A model generated the notes under the pieces. It saw only the letters and a list, made by a program, of their open reading frames with translations. It searched no databases and was not told the origin of the DNA. Of a DNA stretch of 64,000 nucleotides, positions 21,792 through 30,927 are shown piece after piece (position 1 is the first letter of the stretch; every line of letters begins with the position of its first letter). The stretch comes from an uncultured Pelagibacteraceae bacterium (lineage in GTDB: Bacteria > Pseudomonadota > Alphaproteobacteria > Pelagibacterales > Pelagibacteraceae): the NCBI GenBank assembly GCA_902592985.1, contig CACJGR010000003.1, positions 1-64,000 of the forward strand, in the 5' to 3' direction. The translations under genes were made by a program, and so were the position numbers.

Positions 21792-22376
21792 ATGAAAATA
21801 AAAATTCCAAATATTCTAACTATTGGCAGAATAATAATAGTACCTTTTTTTGTTTTTGCTTTTTATCTGCCAGGTTTTTACGGCGATGTAATTGCCTTTG
21901 CATTATTTATTATAGCCTCGTTTACTGATTTTCTTGATGGATTACTGGCTAGAATGTTTAAAGAAGAATCTAAACTTGGAGAATTATTAGATCCAATTGC
22001 AGATAAAATAATTGTAGCTGCAGCTTTAATTTTACTAGTAATGAATGGTACAATTAAAAACTATGAAGTAATAGCGGCAATTATAATTTTAACTCGGGAG
22101 ATATTAATCTCCGGACTAAGAGAATTTTTAGCTAAAGGACAAATAAGACTACCTGTTTCAAATTTAGCAAAATTGAAAACATTCTTACAAATGTTTTCAA
22201 TCGCAATTTTATTAACAGGTGAAACAGGAAATAAAATTATAAATTTTCAAGATTATAATGCTCAAACGATTGGCATAATTTTATTATGGTTATCAGCCTT
22301 TTTAACCTTATTCACAGGGTACGAATACCTTAGAAAAGGTATTGACCATGCGATTTCTGAAGATGAAAAAAATTAG
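21792..22376 (+). CDS. pgsA: CDP-diacylglycerol-glycerol-3-phosphate 3-phosphatidyltransferase
   Basis: A 194-residue inner-membrane enzyme that makes phosphatidylglycerol phosphate. The CDP-alcohol phosphotransferase signature is complete, with D46, D49, G50, A53, R54, G63, D67 and D71 in order, and there are about five or six membrane helices. uvrC-pgsA adjacency is common in proteobacteria. The stop shares four bases with the stop of convergent ilvE. Confidence 0.95.
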   Translation: MKIKIPNILTIGRIIIVPFFVFAFYLPGFYGDVIAFALFIIASFTDFLDGLLARMFKEESKLGELLDPIADKIIVAAALILLVMNGTIKNYEVIAAIIILTREILISGLREFLAKGQIRLPVSNLAKLKTFLQMFSIAILLTGETGNKIINFQDYNAQTIGIILLWLSAFLTLFTGYEYLRKGIDHAISEDEKN

Positions 22377-23272
22377 GCTGCTTTTTTTTTTCTAACAAGA
22401 GTTTGATAGCCTTCTGATAAATCTAAAATTGTATTACAAACTTTAAACTTAAAATCTGAAATGCAAGAAACCGGAGTAACTTCAGCTGCTGTTCCAGTTA
22501 AAAAACATCCAACAAATTTTGATAATTCCTTCGGAGATATTTTTCTCTCATAAATTTTAATATTTTTAGATTTAGCAATTTCAATAATTGCTCGTCTAGT
22601 AATACCATCTAAAAATGAATCTGGAATTGGTGTGTGTAAATTTCCATCTTTATCTTTAAAAAAAATGTTAGCTCCAGTTGCTTCCGCCACATTGTCTTCA
22701 TGATCTAACATTAAAGAATCTGTATATCCTTGTTGTTCTGCTTCATGCTTTGACAATGTACAAATCATATAAAGGCCTGAGGCCTTTGTGTCCCAAGGAA
22801 TTGTATTAGGAGCTGGCCTTCTCCACTTTGAAATATTTAATTTAATTCCTTCAGTTTTTAATTTTGGATCAAAGTAAGAACCCCATTCCCAAGTTGCAAT
22901 TGCTACATGTATTTTTGTCTGCTGAGCAGAAATTGCCATCATTTCGCTTCCTCTCCAAGCAAAAGGTCTAATATATCCGTCTTGGACGTTTTGCACTGTA
23001 ACAATTTTTTTAGTAGCTTGATTAATTTCATCTTTTGAATAAGGAATTTTAATACCCATTCTTTTTGCTGAATAATAAAGTCTATCTGTATGTTCTTCTA
23101 ATTTGAATATCTCTCCTTCGTAAACTCTTAATCCTTCAAATACAAAACTGCCATAATGCAATCCATGACTCAAAACATGAAGCTTTACTTCTTGCCAATC
23201 TACAAGATCATTGTTGTACCAAATTTTACCTTCTCTCTTATCGTAGGGTATCATTAGATTTATTTTCTTCAA
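22373..23272 (-). CDS. ilvE: Branched-chain amino acid aminotransferase
   Basis: A 299-residue fold-type IV PLP enzyme that performs the last step of leucine, isoleucine and valine synthesis. Family landmarks are HGLHYGSFVFEGLRVY, the RPFAWRG segment, the lysine in TLSKHEAEQQGYTDSL, EATGANIFF, and the C-terminal GTAAEVTPV motif. Length is normal. It diverges from the MarR-type regulator with 43 bases between starts. Confidence 0.95.
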   Translation of the reverse strand: MKKINLMIPYDKREGKIWYNNDLVDWQEVKLHVLSHGLHYGSFVFEGLRVYEGEIFKLEEHTDRLYYSAKRMGIKIPYSKDEINQATKKIVTVQNVQDGYIRPFAWRGSEMMAISAQQTKIHVAIATWEWGSYFDPKLKTEGIKLNISKWRRPAPNTIPWDTKASGLYMICTLSKHEAEQQGYTDSLMLDHEDNVAEATGANIFFKDKDGNLHTPIPDSFLDGITRRAIIEIAKSKNIKIYERKISPKELSKFVGCFLTGTAAEVTPVSCISDFKFKVCNTILDLSEGYQTLVRKKKAA

Positions 23273-23288
23273 AAATTATCTTTGTATA

Positions 23289-23294
23289 TATAAT
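23289..23294 (+). promoter_or_regulatory. Possible -10 box for the MarR-regulator operon
   Basis: A perfect TATAAT lies 21 bases before the ATG at 23316 in the only gap between ilvE and the regulator gene. No good -35 is present at the right distance (TCTTCA at 23266-23271 is weak), so the call rests on the -10 alone in AT-rich DNA. Confidence 0.3.
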
Positions 23295-23315
23295 ATGTCA
23301 ATATAACTTACCAAT

Positions 23316-23753
23316 ATGCGTAAACTTTTATATTTAAAAGATGACCAATTGAAAGAATTCATTGAAAAGCTCTTTATGGGATACAGAGAATCTTTTTCAG
23401 ATGCTAAAAAAACATTAGATAAATATTCAATTGGAATAGCTCATCATAAGGTTATTCACTTACTATCTATTTACAAAGGTATTACAATTTCGGAACTTTT
23501 AAAAAAATTAAAAGTCACTAAACAAAGTTTAAACCGAGTTTTAAAAGACCTAATAAAACTAGATGCAATATCTTTTAAAAAAGATAAAAAGGATACAAGG
23601 TTCAAGCATATTTTTTTGAGTGAAAAGGGTGAAAAACTTTTTGATGAAATTTTTTCAGTTCAAAAAAAAAGAATTTATAAAGCTTTACTTCGCTCAACTT
23701 CAGAGGAGGTTTTGTTTTTTGATAATGTCTTAAAAAAAATAATTCATGAATAA
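23316..23753 (+). CDS. MarR-family transcriptional regulator
   Basis: A 145-residue winged helix-turn-helix protein. The recognition region (GITISELLKKLKVTKQSLNRVLKDLIKLDAI is spread over about residues 50-82) and the wing (KKDKKDTRFKHIFLSEKG) are typical of MarR. It overlaps the following response regulator by eight bases. A MarR-type gene joined to an OmpR-type gene recalls the petP-petR pair of Rhodobacter capsulatus, which there lies by the bc1 genes; here the bc1 genes are about 8 kb away. Ligand and targets are unknown. Confidence 0.85.
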   Translation: MRKLLYLKDDQLKEFIEKLFMGYRESFSDAKKTLDKYSIGIAHHKVIHLLSIYKGITISELLKKLKVTKQSLNRVLKDLIKLDAISFKKDKKDTRFKHIFLSEKGEKLFDEIFSVQKKRIYKALLRSTSEEVLFFDNVLKKIIHE

Positions 23754-24423
23754 ATTTAGTGGTCATATACTAGTTGTAGACGATGATGATGGAATAAGAG
23801 ATTTGGTAAAACAATATTTAACCGAAAATAACTTTTTAATTACAACCGCAAATAATGCGGAAGATGCAAAAGAAAAAATTTCAATAATTAAATTTGATTT
23901 AATTGTACTAGATATAATGATGCCAGGTAAAACTGGTTTAGAATTTACTTTAGAAAATAAAGATACAATTAATACACCAATTATTCTTTTAACCGCTAAG
24001 GGCGAAGCAACTGAGAGAATAAAAGGTTTAGAAGTTGGAGCTGATGATTATTTACCAAAACCATTTGAACCCAAAGAACTAATTTTAAGAATTAAAAATA
24101 TTTTAAACAAAACAAAAAGCAAAAATCAAAAAAAAATTATCGAGTTTGATAATATAAAAATAAATTTAAATAAATCATTGATAATTCAGAATAAAAAAGA
24201 ATTTAAAATAAATAATACTGAAAAAACTATACTTGAAAAAATGATTAATGCTCCAGGTCAAACCTTTTCTAGAGAATCCATTGGAAAACTGATTGACCTA
24301 GATAAAGAAAGATCTATTGATGTTATAATTACAAGACTAAGAAAAAAAATTGAAATTGATCCTAAAAATCCAAAATATTTACAAACAATAAGAGGAGCTG
24401 GTTATGTTTTATGGATTGAATAG
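23746..24423 (+). CDS. OmpR-family response regulator
   Basis: A 225-residue two-domain regulator. The receiver domain has the acidic pocket D12-D13, the phospho-acceptor D56 (VLDIMMPG), and the conserved T and K (LLTAKGE, PKPFEPKEL). The C-terminal winged helix (ERSIDVIITRLRKKIE, then TIRGAGYVL) is OmpR-type DNA binding. The sensor kinase gene begins inside its last 20 bases, so the pair is certain to be co-translated. Possibly PetR-like; the genes it controls cannot be read from this window. Confidence 0.93.
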   Translation: MNKFSGHILVVDDDDGIRDLVKQYLTENNFLITTANNAEDAKEKISIIKFDLIVLDIMMPGKTGLEFTLENKDTINTPIILLTAKGEATERIKGLEVGADDYLPKPFEPKELILRIKNILNKTKSKNQKKIIEFDNIKINLNKSLIIQNKKEFKINNTEKTILEKMINAPGQTFSRESIGKLIDLDKERSIDVIITRLRKKIEIDPKNPKYLQTIRGAGYVLWIE

Positions 24424-25720
24424 ATTTCTTAGAAATCTTTTGCCAAAAAGATTATTTTATAGAGCATTATTAATTGTTGCTGCTCCTATAATTATTTTAC
24501 AAATAACTATTTCTATAGTTTTTTTTGATAGTCTTTGGATAAAAACTAACAAGGGAATGACTAGGGCGTTGGTTGGAGAAATTACGACTTTTATTGAAGC
24601 TTACAAAAATGAAGCCAATTACGATAAAGAAAAATTAACAGATCTTTATTATCAAAATTTTCAATTAAATATTAAATATATAGAAAATGAAAGTATACCA
24701 ATTTTGAAAAATGAAAGATGGTTCAGCCCAATAGATAGAACTTTAAGAAGAGAATTAAAATCAAAATTTAATAATTATTGGTTCGATACGTTGTCATATA
24801 AAGAAATAATTATTGTGAAAATAAATTACCAAAATGGAGTTCTGCAATTTTCCTTTCCAAAAGATAGAGTAACAAATACATCGGCAAGAATTTTTGCATT
24901 ATGGATAACTTTGCCTGCTTTCTTATTAATTGCTATCTCATTAATTTTTTTAAAAAACCAAACTAGGCCGATAACAAATCTAGCTAAAGCATCTGCAAAA
25001 TTTGGTAGAGGTGAAGAAGTAGATGAATTCAGGCCTTCGGGGGCACTCGAGATAAGACAGGCAGGATATGAATTTGACAAAATGAGAAAAAGAATAATTC
25101 GTCACCTCAACCAGAGGTCAGAAATGTTATCAGGAATTAGTCATGACCTTAGAACGCCTTTAACAAGAATAAAACTGCAATTAGCATTTATAAAAGATAA
25201 AGAAATAGCAAAAAAATTGTCAAATGATGTTTTGGAAATGGAAAAAATGTTAAATGAATACTTGCAGTTTGCACGTTCAAGTTTTGCTGAAAAAACAGAA
25301 AAATTTAATATGGCTGAATTAATATTAAACAATATTGAGAAATATGGAATTAAAAATATATCAACAAAGTTAGATAAAACAATTGTCATGAATGGTAGAA
25401 AAAATTTAATTCAAAGATGTATTAATAACCTTATTGATAATAGTATAAAATATTCAAATAACATTAATATCCAGTTAACTAAAAATAAGAATTATTTATC
25501 TTTAATAATAGACGATGATGGCCCAGGAATTTCAAAAAAAGAGTACAGCAATGTTTTTAAACCATTTTATAAGATAGATAAAAGTAGAAGTGACTCTAAA
25601 TCTAGTGTGGGGCTTGGCATGTCTATTGCTTCAGATGTTGTTAGATCACACGGTGGAAGCATTGACTTAGACAAATCTCCACAAAATGGCCTGAGAGTTA
25701 AAATTATTTTCCCTTTTTAG
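24404..25720 (+). CDS. EnvZ-like sensor histidine kinase
   Basis: A 438-residue membrane kinase. Membrane helices lie at about residues 20-42 and 163-184, enclosing a periplasmic sensor of about 120 residues; a HAMP linker follows to about 237. The phosphorylated histidine is H247 in GISHDLRTPLTR, then come the N box (NNLIDNSIKYSN), G1 (DDDGPGIS) and G2 (VGLGMSIA). It is the partner of the overlapping response regulator. Its 3' end overlaps the convergent UbiK-like gene by 17 bases. Confidence 0.93.
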   Translation: MFYGLNRFLRNLLPKRLFYRALLIVAAPIIILQITISIVFFDSLWIKTNKGMTRALVGEITTFIEAYKNEANYDKEKLTDLYYQNFQLNIKYIENESIPILKNERWFSPIDRTLRRELKSKFNNYWFDTLSYKEIIIVKINYQNGVLQFSFPKDRVTNTSARIFALWITLPAFLLIAISLIFLKNQTRPITNLAKASAKFGRGEEVDEFRPSGALEIRQAGYEFDKMRKRIIRHLNQRSEMLSGISHDLRTPLTRIKLQLAFIKDKEIAKKLSNDVLEMEKMLNEYLQFARSSFAEKTEKFNMAELILNNIEKYGIKNISTKLDKTIVMNGRKNLIQRCINNLIDNSIKYSNNINIQLTKNKNYLSLIIDDDGPGISKKEYSNVFKPFYKIDKSRSDSKSSVGLGMSIASDVVRSHGGSIDLDKSPQNGLRVKIIFPF

Positions 25721-25952
25721 ATTTTTTTTTTCTATAATTTTTTTCTAACTTCTGTATTTTTTTTTCTAAATTTTCAACTCTCTTATTTAAAATCTCCGTT
25801 TCTTCTTTACTAGTTAGTTTCATTTTAAAAATTACTTCATCCCTTTTTGATTTCAATATGTTAAGAATTTCCGAACTTAGATCTCTATAAGATATAAGAC
25901 CTTGTTCAAATAATTTTGCCAGTTTATCAATTACAAATTTTGATTTTGACAT
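25704..25952 (-). CDS. UbiK/BMFP-type coiled-coil protein
   Basis: An 82-residue protein from the ATG at 25952. It matches the short accessory factor UbiK (YqiC, BMFP) layout: an N-terminal amphipathic part (LAKLFEQGLISYRDL), a KRDEVIFKMKLTSKEE middle, and a C-terminal trimeric-type coiled coil (LNKRVENLEKKIQKLEK). UbiK proteins help ubiquinone biosynthesis and bind lipids. A longer reading from 26033 would overlap lgt and is rejected. The highly basic tail is KKKSKKGK. Confidence 0.72.
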   Translation of the reverse strand: MSKSKFVIDKLAKLFEQGLISYRDLSSEILNILKSKRDEVIFKMKLTSKEETEILNKRVENLEKKIQKLEKNYRKKKSKKGK

Positions 25953-25997
25953 ATATTCATTTATAAAACTAATATATTCTACATTTATTATTTTAAA

Positions 25998-26762
25998 ATG
26001 TTTATTAATAATTTTGACCCAGTTGCATTTCAAATTTTTTCCTTTGAAATAAGGTGGTATTCACTAGCATACATTTTTGGGATCATATTTGGATGGCTTT
26101 ATTGCAAAAAAAAATTAATCAAGGATGAAAAATTACTTAATTTATTTGACGATCTTATAACTTATTTAATAATAGGAATTATTTTAGGTGGACGTTTAGG
26201 TTACGTCATATTCTATAATTTAGAATACTATTTAGAAAATTTTCTTGAAATATTAATGATTTGGAATGGAGGTATGTCTTTCCATGGAGGACTAATAGGA
26301 GTTGTTTTAGCAACTGTAATTTTTAGTAAAAAACATAAAATTAATTCATATATTTTTTTAGACTTTATTGCCTTAGTTGCGCCAATTGGATTATTTTTAG
26401 GAAGAATAGCAAATTTTATCAACTCTGAACTTTATGGAAAAGAAACAGATGTTTTTTGGTCAGTAAAATTTGTTTCTATTGATAATATATCAAGACATCC
26501 TTCGCAAATATATGAAGCTATATTTGAAGGTCTAATTCTTTTCTTTGTATTAAACCATTTTGCAAAAAAAGATAATTTTAAAAAACCAGGATTAATTTCA
26601 TCAATGTTCTTAATATTTTATTCTTTTTTTAGATTTGTATTAGAATTTTTTAGAGAGCCAGATTTTCAAATTGGTTACTTGTTATATCAATTAACTCTTG
26701 GACAACTTATTAGTGTTGTATTTTTCTCATTAGGAATATTTTTATACTTAAAAAAGAAATGA
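25998..26762 (+). CDS. lgt: Prolipoprotein diacylglyceryl transferase
   Basis: A 254-residue inner-membrane enzyme that attaches diacylglycerol to the lipobox cysteine of prolipoproteins. It has about seven membrane helices and the Lgt signature: RWYSLAY, GGRLGYVIFYN, GGMSFHGGLIG and GLFLGRIANFINSELYG. It starts a run of overlapping genes (lgt, midA, pgeF, prs). At least one lipoprotein candidate is in this window (45389-46027). Confidence 0.96.
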   Translation: MFINNFDPVAFQIFSFEIRWYSLAYIFGIIFGWLYCKKKLIKDEKLLNLFDDLITYLIIGIILGGRLGYVIFYNLEYYLENFLEILMIWNGGMSFHGGLIGVVLATVIFSKKHKINSYIFLDFIALVAPIGLFLGRIANFINSELYGKETDVFWSVKFVSIDNISRHPSQIYEAIFEGLILFFVLNHFAKKDNFKKPGLISSMFLIFYSFFRFVLEFFREPDFQIGYLLYQLTLGQLISVVFFSLGIFLYLKKK

Positions 26763-27811
26763 GAATTAAAAAAAAAAATATCTTAACCTTAGACAAATAT
26801 ATTTACGAAGCATTATACAATAGTAAGTCTGGTTATTATATGAAAGGTAATCCTTTTGGAAAAAATGGTGATTATATAACTGCTCCAAACATTTCTATAT
26901 TATTTTCAGAAATGATTGCAATATGGATAATTTTATTTTGGGAAAATCTAAAATGCCCTAAAAAATTCAATCTCATTGAATTAGGTGCTGGTAACGGTGA
27001 AATGATGAAACAAATAATTAAAACTTTTGATAGATTCCTTGTATTTAAAAATTGCTGCAAAATTAATATTTTGGAAAAAAGTATTTATTTAAAAAAAATT
27101 CAAAAAAAAAAACTTAAAAATAGAAATATTAAATGGTTAAAAAACCTAAATGAGTTACCAAATATTCCAAGTATATTTATTGGAAACGAATTTTTTGATG
27201 CTTTACCAATTAAACAATTAATTAAAAAAAATAATGAATGGTATGAAAGAAATGTCAAATTTTCTCAATTAAGCCAACCAAAATTTATAGATATTTTGAT
27301 TAATATAAAAAAAATTGAAAGAAAAATTGGTTTTAAAATTTCTCATAAACAAAAATTTATTGAATATTCGCCATTATTAATTGAGTATCTTAAAATAATT
27401 TCAAAGAAAATAAATTCTAATAGTGGAGGAATATTAATTATCGATTATGGATATTGGAATAACAATATGAAAAATACACTTAAATCAATATATAATCACA
27501 AATTCAATAAAGTATTAGATAATTTTGGCCAATCTGACATTACTTATAATCTTAGTTTTAATCTTGTAAAAAAAATACTGAAAAAATTGAATTTAAAAAT
27601 ATGTGGAATGACAAACCAAAAAAGCTTTCTTACAAATCTTGGAATATTAAAGAGGGCAGAAATTATTTCTAAAAACTTACCTTTTTCAAAAAAAGCCGAC
27701 ATTTACTTTAGAATCAAAAGATTAATTGATAAAAATTCAATGGGTGAACTATTTAAAGTCATGCTAGCAACAAATAAAAATGTGAATTTTCAAACAGGAT
27801 TTATAAATTGA
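26759..27811 (+). CDS. MidA/NDUFAF7-family SAM methyltransferase
   Basis: A 350-residue protein of the COG1565 family. It begins with the family motif (YIYEALYNSKSGYY, then FGKNGDYITAPNIS), has a methyltransferase motif I (LIELGAGNGEMM) at about residue 75, and the NEFFDALPI motif near residue 142. The mitochondrial relative methylates an arginine of a complex I subunit. The start shares ATGA with the lgt stop. lgt-midA-pgeF is a conserved alphaproteobacterial order. Confidence 0.88.
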   Translation: MRIKKKNILTLDKYIYEALYNSKSGYYMKGNPFGKNGDYITAPNISILFSEMIAIWIILFWENLKCPKKFNLIELGAGNGEMMKQIIKTFDRFLVFKNCCKINILEKSIYLKKIQKKKLKNRNIKWLKNLNELPNIPSIFIGNEFFDALPIKQLIKKNNEWYERNVKFSQLSQPKFIDILINIKKIERKIGFKISHKQKFIEYSPLLIEYLKIISKKINSNSGGILIIDYGYWNNNMKNTLKSIYNHKFNKVLDNFGQSDITYNLSFNLVKKILKKLNLKICGMTNQKSFLTNLGILKRAEIISKNLPFSKKADIYFRIKRLIDKNSMGELFKVMLATNKNVNFQTGFIN

Positions 27812-28569
27812 TAAAATCAAAAAAGCTTTCAAGATTTAAAGAGATAAAACATGGATTCTTTAATAAAAAAGGAGGTAAATCCAAAGGAATATATGAAAGT
27901 TTAAATTGTGGCATAGGTTCGTTGGATACAAAAAAAAATGTAATAAACAATTTAAAATTAGTTTGTAAAAAAATTAATTGTTCTTCTAGGAAACTTATTT
28001 TGTTAAATCAAATTCATAGTAATAAATTTTATTTTATAGGTAAAAATTTTAAATTTAATAAAAAAAAATTAAAAGGAGATGCCTTAATTACTAATGTCAA
28101 AAAAATTGCTATAGCTGTTTTAACTGCCGATTGTGTGCCAATATTAATTTATGATAAAAACCTTAAAATCGTTTCTATAATACATGCTGGATGGAAAGGA
28201 GTTTATATAGGGATAATTAAAAGAATTATTAAATTTTTAATAAAAAATGGGAGTAATGCTAAAGATCTAATTGCAGTAATTGGGCCTGGTATTTCGCAGA
28301 AAAACTACGAAATACAAAAAGATTTTAAAGATAAATTCATTAAAAAAGACAAACAAAATAAAATTTTTTTTAAATTAATAAAAAACAAAACATATTTTGG
28401 CCTAAATAAGTATATTTACTCTCAATTGAAAAAACTTGGTGTTAATAACATAGAAATAATTAACAAAGATACATTTGATCCAAAAAATAATTTTTTTAGT
28501 GCAAGAAGATCTATTCATAATAAAGAGAATGATTATGGTAGAAATATTTCAATAATTATGATTAATTAG
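27808..28569 (+). CDS. pgeF: PgeF/YfiH laccase-domain protein (peptidoglycan editing factor)
   Basis: A 253-residue protein of the multicopper-polyphenol-oxidase-like fold. The metal and active-site motifs are visible: NQIHS, LTADCVPI and HAGWKG, then ARRS near the end. Members remove wrong amino acids from peptidoglycan precursors or act as purine nucleoside phosphorylases. The start is TTG, overlapping the upstream stop as TTGA. It is in one operon with lgt and midA. Confidence 0.9.
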   Translation: MIKSKKLSRFKEIKHGFFNKKGGKSKGIYESLNCGIGSLDTKKNVINNLKLVCKKINCSSRKLILLNQIHSNKFYFIGKNFKFNKKKLKGDALITNVKKIAIAVLTADCVPILIYDKNLKIVSIIHAGWKGVYIGIIKRIIKFLIKNGSNAKDLIAVIGPGISQKNYEIQKDFKDKFIKKDKQNKIFFKLIKNKTYFGLNKYIYSQLKKLGVNNIEIINKDTFDPKNNFFSARRSIHNKENDYGRNISIIMIN

Positions 28570-28578
28570 AATATCTCA

Positions 28579-29511
28579 ATGAAATTACTAACTGGAAATA
28601 GCAATAAAATCTTAAGTAAAAAAATCTCTAATTATTTAAAGTCTAAACTTATTAATTCAAGTATTAGAAAATTTGCTGATGGAGAGATATACATAGAAAT
28701 TAACGAAAATATTAGAGGCAATAGTATTTTTATAATTCAATCAATTTCTTCACCAGCCAATGACAACTTAATGGAATTATTGTTATGTATTGATGCACTT
28801 AAAAGATCTTCTGCAAAAAATATTACAACGGTCATTCCTTACTTTGGTTATGCAAGGCAAGATAGAAAGGTAGTGCCAAGAACATCTATTTCAGCAAAAT
28901 TAGTTTCTAATTTAATTACAAAAGCTGGAGCAGATAGAGTTGTAACGGTTGATTTGCATGCTGGACAAATTCAAGGTTTTTTTGATATACCGGTCGACAA
29001 CTTATTTTGTACACCCATCTTTGCAAGACATATAAAGAAAAATGTTAAAAGCAAAAATATTATTTGTGTAGCTCCTGATGTAGGTGGGACTGAAAGAGCC
29101 AGGGCCCTTGGAAAATCATTAGACGTTGGTTTGGCAATTGTTGATAAGAGAAGACCTGCCCCAGGTAAATCACAAGTAATGAACGTCATTGGAAATGTTA
29201 AAGATAAAACTTGTATTATAGTTGATGATATAATTGACTCTGGAGGAACTATTATAAATTCTGCAAAAGCTCTTAAAGATAGAGGTGCAAAAGAAGTTTA
29301 TGCTTACATTACTCATGGCGTTTTAAGTGGTGAAGCAGTAAAAAAAATTCAAAATTCAGTAATAAAAAAATTGGTTATAACAGATAGTATTGATAATGAA
29401 ATAAGAGTTAATAAAGCTAAAAATATTGAAGTTTTAACTATTTCTAATTTAATGGGCGAAGCTATAAAAAGAATTTCTAATTCAACATCAGTATCTGACT
29501 TATTTAAATAA
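28579..29511 (+). CDS. prs: Ribose-phosphate pyrophosphokinase
   Basis: A 310-residue enzyme that makes PRPP from ribose 5-phosphate and ATP for purines, pyrimidines, histidine and tryptophan. Motifs are complete: [10 protein letters not shown], the ATP-loop [24 protein letters not shown], and the PRPP-binding [10 protein letters not shown]. Length is standard. It lies nine bases after pgeF and just before the ribosomal protein L25 gene, the usual alphaproteobacterial order. Confidence 0.97.
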   Translation: MKLLTGNSNKILSKKISNYLKSKLINSSIRKFADGEIYIEINENIRGNSIFIIQSISSPANDNLMELLLCIDALKRSSAKNITTVIPYFGYARQDRKVVPRTSISAKLVSNLITKAGADRVVTVDLHAGQIQGFFDIPVDNLFCTPIFARHIKKNVKSKNIICVAPDVGGTERARALGKSLDVGLAIVDKRRPAPGKSQVMNVIGNVKDKTCIIVDDIIDSGGTIINSAKALKDRGAKEVYAYITHGVLSGEAVKKIQNSVIKKLVITDSIDNEIRVNKAKNIEVLTISNLMGEAIKRISNSTSVSDLFK

Positions 29512-29555
29512 TTTCCTTGAGTTATAAATAACATGTGATAAAAACCTTTGTTTTT

Positions 29556-30326
29556 ATGAATTCACTTGAAGCGACCATTAGAAATACAAATACTAAAGGA
29601 GAAGTTAATGCCCTTAGATCTAAAGGTATAGTTCCTGCTATAGTCTATGGAGGAAAAAATGAAAACCAAAAAATTTCTGTCTCAAAAAAAATAATTAAAT
29701 TATTGGTAGATAAAGAAAATTTTTTATCAAATATTTTAACATTAAACATTGAAGGTAACTCTCAAAATGTTTTACCAAGAGAAATAAAATTTGATACAAT
29801 TACGGATGAACCAATACATGTAGATTTTTTAAGAATAGTTAAAGGAGCAAAAATAGCTTTGGAAATTCCAGTTAAATTTATAAACAATGAAAAATCACCA
29901 GGATTAAAAAGAGGTGGAGTGCTTAATATTGTTAGAAGAAAAGTAGAATTAAAGTGTCCAACAGAAAATATTCCTGATCAATTAGTTGTAGATTTAGAAA
30001 ATAAAGATATAGGTGAAAGTTTTAAAATTTCATCAATTAAATTGCCAGAAGGTGTAACACCAACTATTCAAGGCAGAGATTTTGTTGTGGCAACTCTTGC
30101 CGCTCCAACAATTATTAAAGAACCTGAAAAACCAGCTGAAGAAACTGCTCAAGATGCTGAAGGTGTAGAAGGTACTGAAGCAAGCGCTGAAGGAGCAGAA
30201 GGAGAAACTAAAGCTGCAGAGACCGATAAAAAAGAAGGTGATAAAAAAGAAGTTGAAAAAGGTGATAAAAAAGAAGGCGACAAAAGCAAGAAAGAAGATA
30301 AGAAGGCACCAACTGAAAAAAAATAG
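29556..30326 (+). CDS. rplY: Ribosomal protein L25 (Ctc type) with a long charged tail
   Basis: About 256 residues from ATG 29556. The L25 domain that binds 5S rRNA (residues about 1-90, with KGIVPAIVYGG) is followed by the TL5/Ctc beta domain (to about 185). The rest, roughly 65 residues, is a low-complexity Glu/Lys/Ala/Gly tail with a repeated DKKEG unit. A GTG at 29535 would add seven residues. prs lies upstream and pth downstream. Confidence 0.93.
   Translation: MNSLEATIRNTNTKGEVNALRSKGIVPAIVYGGKNENQKISVSKKIIKLLVDKENFLSNILTLNIEGNSQNVLPREIKFDTITDEPIHVDFLRIVKGAKIALEIPVKFINNEKSPGLKRGGVLNIVRRKVELKCPTENIPDQLVVDLENKDIGESFKISSIKLPEGVTPTIQGRDFVVATLAAPTIIKEPEKPAEETAQDAEGVEGTEASAEGAEGETKAAETDKKEGDKKEVEKGDKKEGDKSKKEDKKAPTEKK
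30225..30304 (+). repeat. Coding 15-base tandem repeat in the rplY tail
   Basis: The unit GATAAAAAAGAAGGT (DKKEG) occurs at 30225-30239, 30240-30254 (last codon changed) and 30264-30278, with degenerate continuation to about 30304. Each copy has an A6 run, so the tract can change length by slippage in whole units. Confidence 0.75.
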
Positions 30327-30366
30327 TCAAAACAGTGAAAATCTCCAGTTTCTATTTTAAAAAATT

Positions 30367-30927
30367 ATGCTTTTATTCGTAGGCTTAGGCAATCCAACAC
30401 CCGATAGTGAAAACAATAGGCATAACATAGGTTTTAAAATCATTGATGCTATAAATAAAAAATTTGGCCTTTCAAAACAAAAACCAAAATTTAAAGGACT
30501 GCTCACAACTGGAAGCATTAGCGGAAAAAAAGTTTATGCAATTAAACCTCTAACGTTTATGAATAACTCAGGAATATGTATTCGGGAATTAATAGAATAC
30601 TTTAAAATTGAAAGTGAAAATGTAATTGTTTTCCATGATGATCTTGATATTGATTTTGGAAAAATTAAAGCAAAATTTGGTGGATCAAGTGCAGGTCATA
30701 ATGGGATTGAATCAATAGATAAATTTATTGGAAAAGATTATTCAAGAATAAGGATAGGAATAGGTAAACCAAAAAAAAGTTCTGATGTGACAGATCATGT
30801 TCTTAAAGATTTTGACGAAGATGAAATTAAAGACTTACAAAAAATTACTACCCTTATAACTGACTCTTTGTCTATTCTAATTGATAAAAAATTAGATCTT
30901 TTCTCTAGTACAATAAATAATAAGTAA
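30367..30927 (+). CDS. pth: Peptidyl-tRNA hydrolase
   Basis: A 186-residue enzyme that recycles peptidyl-tRNA from stalled translation. It has the family start VGLGNPTPDSENNRHNIGF with the catalytic histidine in that segment, KPLTFMNNSG, HDDLDIDFGKI and GGSSAGHNGIESI. The stop overlaps the ychF start by one base (TAATG). The run rplY-pth-ychF is conserved in alphaproteobacteria. Confidence 0.96.
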   Translation: MLLFVGLGNPTPDSENNRHNIGFKIIDAINKKFGLSKQKPKFKGLLTTGSISGKKVYAIKPLTFMNNSGICIRELIEYFKIESENVIVFHDDLDIDFGKIKAKFGGSSAGHNGIESIDKFIGKDYSRIRIGIGKPKKSSDVTDHVLKDFDEDEIKDLQKITTLITDSLSILIDKKLDLFSSTINNK

